This document shows, in pieces, positions 5,892 to 8,805 of a stretch of 8,805 nucleotides of DNA. The DNA lies in assembly GCA_035549275.1 (NCBI GenBank), contig DASZRH010000038.1, positions 1 through 8,805 of the forward strand, in the 5' to 3' direction. A program made the translations under genes and the position numbers. Origin of the DNA: 2-01-FULL-49-17 sp035549275 (GTDB taxonomy: Bacteria; Patescibacteriota; Minisyncoccia; 2-02-FULL-40-12; GWA2-44-9). Under the pieces are notes generated by a model. It worked only from the letters and a program-made list of their open reading frames with translations. It searched no databases and was not told the origin of the DNA. Each line of letters opens with the position of its first letter. Within the stretch, counting starts at the first letter, position 1.

Positions 5892-6939
5892 TTCTTCCCA
5901 ATACGATAATCTCCCTATCCAAGCCGTCAAAAAAGTCTTGCCGGCGGTGGTAAGCATCGTCATTTCGAAATATATTCAAAACCTCCATAAGCAAGGGCCA
6001 TTGTCGTTCCTCATGCCGCCCTTTGCCAACCCGCTGGCTCCCAATGAAGCGCCGGCAACTCAAAAAGAAAAAGTAAACGTCGGCGGCGGTTCCGGCTTCA
6101 TTGTTCATCCCGACGGCTTGATTCTCACCAACAAACACGTCGTCTTTGACACCGACGCCGAATACACCGTCATCACCTCCGAAGGCCAGGAATATCCGGC
6201 CAAAGTGCTGGCCCGCGACCCTGTCTCTGACATCGCCGTCGTCAAAATCGAAGCCACCGGCCTGCCGACCGTCCAACTCGGCAACTCCAAAAAAATTGAG
6301 CTTGGCCAGACCGTGCTTGCCATCGGCAATGCCCTGGGCATGTTCCGAAACAGCGTTTCCAAGGGTATTATTTCCGGCCTTTCCCGCTCGATCTCCGCGG
6401 CCCTGGGCACTGATGGCGAAATGGAACATCTGCGCGGCATGCTCCAGACCGATGTCGCCATCAACCAGGGCAACTCCGGCGGACCGCTCATCAATCTCGA
6501 CGGTGAAGCCATCGGCATCAACACCGCCATCATCTACGGCGCCCAGAACATCGGCTTTTCGATTCCCATCAACTGGGCCAAGCAGGATTTGGAAGACATC
6601 ATTAAATACGGCCGCATCGTGAAACCCTTCCTCGGCATTCTGTACGTCATGCTCAACAAAAAATACAAGAACCAATACAATCTGTCCCGCAGCGCCGGCG
6701 CGCTTGTCATCCGCGATCATCGTCCGAATTCAGTTGCCGTCGTCGCCGGTTCGCCCGCTGACCGCGCCGGCCTCAAAGAAAACGACATCATCACTCACGT
6801 CAACGGCATGGAGCTGGCTGAAGATTCCGATCTCTCCGAAGAACTTCAAAAACTCAAAGTCGGCGACACCCTGGAACTCACCGTGCTTCGCAAAGATGAG
6901 ACCTTAATCCTCAAGCCCGTTCTGGAAGAACGAAAATAG
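5875..6939 (+). CDS. HtrA/DegP-type serine protease with one PDZ domain, no signal peptide
   Basis: This 354-residue trypsin-fold protease carries the catalytic triad H88 (ILTNKHVV), D119 (DPVSDIAVVKI) and S201 in QGNSGGPL. The oxyanion-loop region and the family strand NIGFSIPI (225-232) are also present. A single PDZ domain occupies about residues 250-350, with DRAGLKENDIITHVNG as its carboxylate-binding and core segment. HtrA enzymes degrade misfolded proteins and are normally exported or membrane-anchored. Here no hydrophobic leader precedes the protease domain: the first 16 residues are polar, and AVKKVLPAVVSIVI is the usual first strand of the fold. The start cannot lie further upstream, because an in-frame TAA at 5854-5856 precedes the ATG with no start codon between. 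Residues 36-66 form a proline-rich loop. A cytoplasmic location is therefore inferred. Confidence 0.93.
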   Translation: MDQHLNSSQYDNLPIQAVKKVLPAVVSIVISKYIQNLHKQGPLSFLMPPFANPLAPNEAPATQKEKVNVGGGSGFIVHPDGLILTNKHVVFDTDAEYTVITSEGQEYPAKVLARDPVSDIAVVKIEATGLPTVQLGNSKKIELGQTVLAIGNALGMFRNSVSKGIISGLSRSISAALGTDGEMEHLRGMLQTDVAINQGNSGGPLINLDGEAIGINTAIIYGAQNIGFSIPINWAKQDLEDIIKYGRIVKPFLGILYVMLNKKYKNQYNLSRSAGALVIRDHRPNSVAVVAGSPADRAGLKENDIITHVNGMELAEDSDLSEELQKLKVGDTLELTVLRKDETLILKPVLEERK

Positions 6940-6943
6940 CCGG

Positions 6944-6973
6944 TTGACAATTTTAATATTTTGCTGCACACTC
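6944..6973 (+). promoter_or_regulatory. Candidate promoter before the 160-residue unknown gene
   Basis: A perfect -35 box TTGACA (6944-6949) lies 4 bp after the htrA stop, followed by an AT-rich spacer. The -10 is poor: CACACT at 17 bp, or ACACTC at 18 bp with TGC before it. It would start transcription a few bases before the ATG at 6985. Confidence 0.4.
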
Positions 6974-6984
6974 TGGCCAGTTCT

Positions 6985-7467
6985 ATGACCTCCAGTGAGC
7001 AACGACTGCCTAAATTCGATGCAGGCGATCTCGCATTCGCGATCATGGCCTACTTTCAGGATGATGCCGTTGCCGGCTATCCGACGCTCATCCCGTTGGG
7101 CCAGCGGCCAACTATTCCATTATTCCCTCACTATTCAGTTTATCGTCCCATCTGGGATAATCTGTTCTGCGAGATAAAGACGCAGCTCGAACCGCGCCAC
7201 CCGGCTCTGGCCGACATCATCGGCCCCTTTGATTGGAATAGTCAGTTTGTCCAGCTGCGTGGTTCTAACGAAGTGATGATGCGCTTCTGGAATTGGTGCC
7301 AATTCATTGATGGCCGCTACGCGATGCTGTATCGAAGCAGCGACTGGAATCTTCTCGTCCGCCATCACCCTCAACTCATGGCAGATGCAATTGCCGTCAC
7401 CCGCCGCCAAATGGATTCTGCCATTCCTTCCCAACTACGATTCTTCATCGACTACCACGCCCTCTAG
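6985..7467 (+). CDS. Unknown 160-residue protein, tryptophan-rich
   Basis: I do not recognise this family. The ATG at 6985 is preferred over a TTG at 6961, because the TTG lies within the candidate promoter and the extra eight residues look uninformative. The product is soluble, with no signal peptide or membrane segment. The first half is proline- and hydrophobic-rich (TLIPLGQRPTIPLFPHYSVY). The centre holds a recurring D/F-W-N pattern: DWN at 83-85, FWNW at 101-104 and DWN at 120-122. The C-terminal third (HHPQLMADAIAVTRRQMDSAI) looks helical. It sits 45 nt after htrA and 50 nt before smpB, with a terminator overlapping its stop codon, so it is probably a single-gene unit. Codon use resembles its neighbours. 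Function is unknown. Confidence 0.7.
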   Translation: MTSSEQRLPKFDAGDLAFAIMAYFQDDAVAGYPTLIPLGQRPTIPLFPHYSVYRPIWDNLFCEIKTQLEPRHPALADIIGPFDWNSQFVQLRGSNEVMMRFWNWCQFIDGRYAMLYRSSDWNLLVRHHPQLMADAIAVTRRQMDSAIPSQLRFFIDYHAL

Positions 7468-7488
7468 CCCGGGGCGTGCGCTTTTTTT
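7456..7488 (+). terminator. Rho-independent terminator after the 160-residue gene
   Basis: The stem CACGCCC (7456-7462) pairs with GGGCGTG (7472-7478) around a 9-nt loop, then CGC and seven T residues (7482-7488). The stem begins inside the coding region and the loop contains the stop codon. It insulates smpB from upstream transcription. Confidence 0.7.
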
Positions 7489-7504
7489 CAGGCCCAATCT
7501 AGTG

Positions 7505-7510
7505 TAGAGT
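7505..7510 (+). promoter_or_regulatory. -10 box of smpB
   Basis: TAGAGT lies exactly 7 nt before the smpB ATG, the same spacing as at htrA, and follows a terminator, so a new promoter is needed here. No good -35 box is seen; TTTTCA at 7485-7490 is too close (14 bp). Confidence 0.4.
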
Positions 7511-7517
7511 TACCAGT

Positions 7518-7964
7518 ATGTCCGACTATGCCGACAACCCCAAAGCATATTTTGATTATGAAATCCTCGAAACGCTCGAGGCGGGGTTGGTTTTGAAAGG
7601 ATTTGAAGTCAAAGCCATCAAGACCGGCAAAGCCTCCATCAAAGGTTCCCATGTAAAAATCCTCAACGGCGTGCCCGAGCTTATCGGCGCTGTGATTTCG
7701 CCCTACCAGCCCGGCAACACGCCCGGCGACTATGATCCCCAGCGCACCCGCACGCTCCTCTTGTCCAAAAAAGAAATCAACACGCTCCTGGGTTTGTCTC
7801 AAGCTCAAGGCCTGACCCTGATTCCTCTCAAGCTCGTCGGCCACCGCAACCGCGTCAAATTGCTGTTGGGCATCGCGCGCGGCAAAAAGAAACACGACAA
7901 GCGCGAAGCGCTCAAGAAAAAAGACCTTGCTCGCGCCCGCCAGCGCGGCCTGACCGAAGATTGA
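7518..7964 (+). CDS. smpB: SsrA-binding protein SmpB
   Basis: This 148-residue RNA-binding protein binds the tRNA-like domain of tmRNA and delivers it to stalled ribosomes for trans-translation. Family segments are in order: YFDYEILETLEAGLVLKGFEVKAIKTGKASIKGSHV (11-46), with the conserved EAGxxLxGxEVK; ISPYQPGN (60-67); DPQRTRTLLLSKKEIN (72-87); GLTLIPLKL (98-106); the glycine-arginine strand RVKLLLGIARGKKKHDKRE (112-130); and a basic C-terminal tail (ALKKKDLARARQRGL), which in characterised SmpB becomes helical in the empty mRNA channel. Length is typical. Its RNA partner ssrA lies about 330 bp downstream on the opposite strand. The ATG sits 7 nt after a -10 box, with no Shine-Dalgarno sequence. 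Confidence 0.97.
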   Translation: MSDYADNPKAYFDYEILETLEAGLVLKGFEVKAIKTGKASIKGSHVKILNGVPELIGAVISPYQPGNTPGDYDPQRTRTLLLSKKEINTLLGLSQAQGLTLIPLKLVGHRNRVKLLLGIARGKKKHDKREALKKKDLARARQRGLTED

Positions 7965-7989
7965 TTTATCGTCCAGAATTCCCTAGAAT
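7961..7989 (+). promoter_or_regulatory. Promoter of the 80-residue unknown gene
   Basis: TTGATT (7961-7966, overlapping the smpB stop codon) and TAGAAT (7984-7989) are separated by 17 bp. The -35 spelling is the same as that of the ssrA promoter. Transcription would begin near 7996, leaving about 9 nt before the ATG at 8005. Confidence 0.5.
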
Positions 7990-8004
7990 CCAATTAGAAC
8001 TTTT

Positions 8005-8247
8005 ATGTTAATCCTCCGACGGCGTGCAGCACGCGCGGAATTCGCACAGCTACTTCGCATCCAGCGCAAAGAAATACTTTCTCTCTTGGCAAAACACCCC
8101 CTTGAAATCATTTATGGAGACGAAATCAATGGTACATATTTCCGGGTAGTTCTGGACAAACTCAGGGAAGTGGATCTGCTGATCAAACAGCTCGAATCAG
8201 AAACGGTCTCCAAAGAAGAAGCCTTGAATCCGACGTTGGTTTGCTGA
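8005..8247 (+). CDS. Unknown 80-residue basic helical protein
   Basis: I do not recognise this family. The N-terminus is strongly basic (MLILRRRAARAEFAQLLRIQRKEI). A short segment EIIYGDEINGTYFRVVL follows, then a charged, leucine-rich helix (DKLREVDLLIKQLESETVSKEEAL) that could form a short coiled coil. No signal peptide, membrane segment or cysteine motif is present; the single Cys is the last residue. It has its own candidate promoter and ends 7 nt before a strong bidirectional terminator. The location between smpB and ssrA may be only positional. An RNA-binding role would fit the basic N-terminus but is speculation. Confidence 0.6.
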   Translation: MLILRRRAARAEFAQLLRIQRKEILSLLAKHPLEIIYGDEINGTYFRVVLDKLREVDLLIKQLESETVSKEEALNPTLVC

Positions 8248-8254
8248 CCCAAAC

Positions 8255-8280
8255 CAAAAGGCCGCGTACGCGGCCTTTTG
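8255..8280. terminator. Bidirectional rho-independent terminator (26-bp perfect palindrome)
   Basis: CAAAAGGCCGCG-TA-CGCGGCCTTTTG is perfectly symmetric, centred between 8267 and 8268, giving a GC stem flanked by A4 and T4 on each strand. It lies 7 nt after the 80-residue gene (plus strand) and 11 nt after the tmRNA 3' end (minus strand), so it serves both. Confidence 0.85.
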
Positions 8281-8514
8281 TACTAGCGCAGTGGAAGTGG
8301 GCGGAGGTGAGCCGCCGTCCAATAGCGCATCGAAACGAGATCTCCTAGAACAGTCGGTTTGGTGAGCGTAATCATAGGAAACCGACAAAATACGATTACG
8401 TGCGTTTCCTGTATATATTCAACGGACTGCGAGAAAACGGCGCAGTCCGTCAGAGTTCGCTGATGACACCCTGGTACCCGCTAGCGAGCATCGCGGCAGG
8501 ATGCGCTTCACGCG

Positions 8515-8547
8515 TTAGGCGAAAGCGTAATTACTGGTATAGTTGCC
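8515..8547 (-). other. tmRNA proteolysis tag reading frame, GNYTSNYAFA
   Basis: The codons GGC AAC TAT ACC AGT AAT TAC GCT TTC GCC followed by TAA encode GNYTSNYAFA. The hydrophobic end YAFA matches the YALAA/YAFAA style recognised by ClpXP and related proteases. The resume codon is inferred as GGC at 8545-8547, because it follows ATAACT, comparable to the UAGUC before the E. coli resume codon, and lies just after PK1. The charged alanine would precede G. The end of the tag is certain; the first codon is less so. Confidence 0.8.
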
Positions 8548-8553
8548 AGTTAT

Positions 8554-8596
8554 GATTGGCCGAGGATTTAGAGTGATTAACGGCCATCCACCTCTA
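8554..8596 (-). other. tmRNA pseudoknot PK1
   Basis: Stem 1 pairs TAGAG(g)TG (8589-8596) with CACTCTA (8569-8575), with one bulged G. Stem 2 pairs the loop GATGGCCG (8581-8588) with CGGCC(a)ATC (8554-8562), with one bulged A. The knot ends six bases before the proposed resume codon, the expected place for PK1. Confidence 0.7.
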
Positions 8597-8646
8597 GCAT
8601 CGTTTTGATGAGAGCCATTGTCAAAACCCGTCACTCCCATATTCAC

Positions 8647-8675
8647 ATTATATCAGATTTTTAAATAAAAATCAA
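8647..8675 (-). promoter_or_regulatory. Promoter of ssrA
   Basis: On the minus strand, TTGATT (8670-8675), a 17-bp AT-rich spacer ending in TGA (extended -10) and a perfect TATAAT (8647-8652) lead to the mature tmRNA 5' G (8638) after 8 nt. It is the best sigma70-type promoter in the window, fitting an abundant stable RNA, and suggests little or no 5' processing. Confidence 0.85.
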
Positions 8676-8677
8676 CT

Positions 8678-8805
8678 TTACGGTTTCAGATATTCTTTCC
8701 AATCAGACGGATATGGCGTCCGAATCATTACCGATTCCCCTGTTGTAGCGGCCGTGAAATGCACCTCGGTGGCCGCACGACAAATCGAGTTACCAGGACG
8801 AGTCC
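8678..8805 (-). CDS. Unknown protein, C-terminal 41 residues (cut by window edge)
   Basis: One minus-strand frame is open from the window edge to a TAA at 8678-8680, ending FTAATTGESVMIRTPYPSDW then KEYLKP. The other two minus-strand frames hit stops early or give less protein-like sequence. The stop lies just 2 bp before the ssrA -35 box, the tight packing seen elsewhere here. I do not recognise the family from this fragment. A single cysteine and an alternating hydrophobic pattern (EVHFTAATTGESVMI) suggest a beta-rich end. It may be a short chance frame, so confidence is moderate. Confidence 0.45.
   Translation of the reverse strand, partial: TRPGNSICRAATEVHFTAATTGESVMIRTPYPSDWKEYLKP

Larger units (their letters stand above)
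8292..8638 (-). ncRNA. ssrA: Transfer-messenger RNA (tmRNA)
   Basis: This 347-nt RNA acts as tRNA and mRNA to rescue stalled ribosomes with SmpB. The acceptor stem pairs GGGAGUG (8632-8638) with CACUUCC (8293-8299), including G3-U70 (8636/8295), the alanine identity pair. The discriminator is A8292, and CCA is not encoded. The 5' segment GGGTTTTGAC corresponds to the usual GGxUUCGAC. The T-stem is 8312-8316 with 8300-8304, and the 7-nt loop at 8305-8311 reads CUCACCU. Helix 2 can be drawn from CAATGGC with GCTATTG and CATCAAAACGA with TCGTTTCGATG (one mismatch). PK1 spans 8554-8596. A second H-type pseudoknot spans 8353-8400, with arms 8367-8373/8394-8400 and 8353-8360/8379-8386. A 10-bp hairpin lies at 8422-8450. 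It encodes a tag ending NYAFA-stop. Confidence 0.95.

Noticed and set aside
5839..6720. Minus-strand open frame of 293 codons opposite htrA
   Set aside because: It is antisense to an unmistakable HtrA gene. Its length follows from the C-rich third codon positions of htrA, and its low-complexity composition (V/G/D/F) is typical of a shadow frame.
6961..6984. TTG at 6961 as the start of the 160-residue gene
   Set aside because: It would lie inside the promoter spacer/-10 area and has no ribosome binding site. ATG at 6985 fits better.
8197..8388. Minus-strand open frame of 63 codons across the terminator and tmRNA 3' end
   Set aside because: It overlaps the structured 3' part of tmRNA and the bidirectional terminator, and its composition is explained by them.
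8460..8524. Plus-strand CTGATGA ... GAAA resembling a hammerhead ribozyme core
   Set aside because: The pieces are too far apart and not joined by the required three-stem fold. The region is fully explained as the complement of tmRNA.

Overview
The window looks like a stretch of chromosome from a small-genome bacterium of the Candidate Phyla Radiation (Patescibacteria, possibly Parcubacteria-like). The reasons are a type-2 (eukaryote-like) isoleucyl-tRNA synthetase, very tight gene packing, start codons that lie only 6-8 nt behind -10 boxes with no Shine-Dalgarno sequence, and two small proteins I cannot assign. The lineage is an inference; no 16S or ribosomal protein marker is present. I see no mobile element, phage gene or CRISPR array.

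Left half, minus strand, transcribed right to left: mpg (3-methyladenine DNA glycosylase), argS, ileS, and the first 68 codons of a gene that reads like recO, cut by the left edge of the window. mpg and argS are 7 nt apart, ileS and recO 10 nt apart. ileS also has its own well-formed promoter in the 39-nt gap after argS. The standout is IleRS: a complete histidine-phosphatase (phosphoglycerate-mutase-like) domain of about 180 residues, with its catalytic residues present, is inserted in frame inside the synthetase between two cysteine pairs of its zinc-knuckle region.

Right half, plus strand: an HtrA/DegP-type serine protease without a signal peptide or membrane anchor, divergent from mpg with overlapping -10 boxes; a 160-residue tryptophan-rich protein of unknown family; smpB; and an 80-residue protein of unknown family. 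A perfect 26-bp palindrome then acts as a shared terminator. On the minus strand beyond it lies ssrA (tmRNA, 347 nt). Its acceptor stem has the G3-U70 alanine identity pair, a tag reading frame encodes GNYTSNYAFA, pseudoknots PK1 and a 3' pseudoknot can be folded, and it has a consensus promoter. smpB and ssrA therefore face each other as a trans-translation locus. The last 128 bases encode the C-terminus of another unidentified minus-strand protein.

The biological theme is translation quality and rescue (two tRNA synthetases, SmpB, tmRNA), with DNA repair (Mpg, RecO) and protein quality control (HtrA) beside it. Several perfect GC-rich inverted repeats with 2-3-nt loops lie inside coding sequence (recO, argS, mpg twice), which codon choice alone does not obviously explain.
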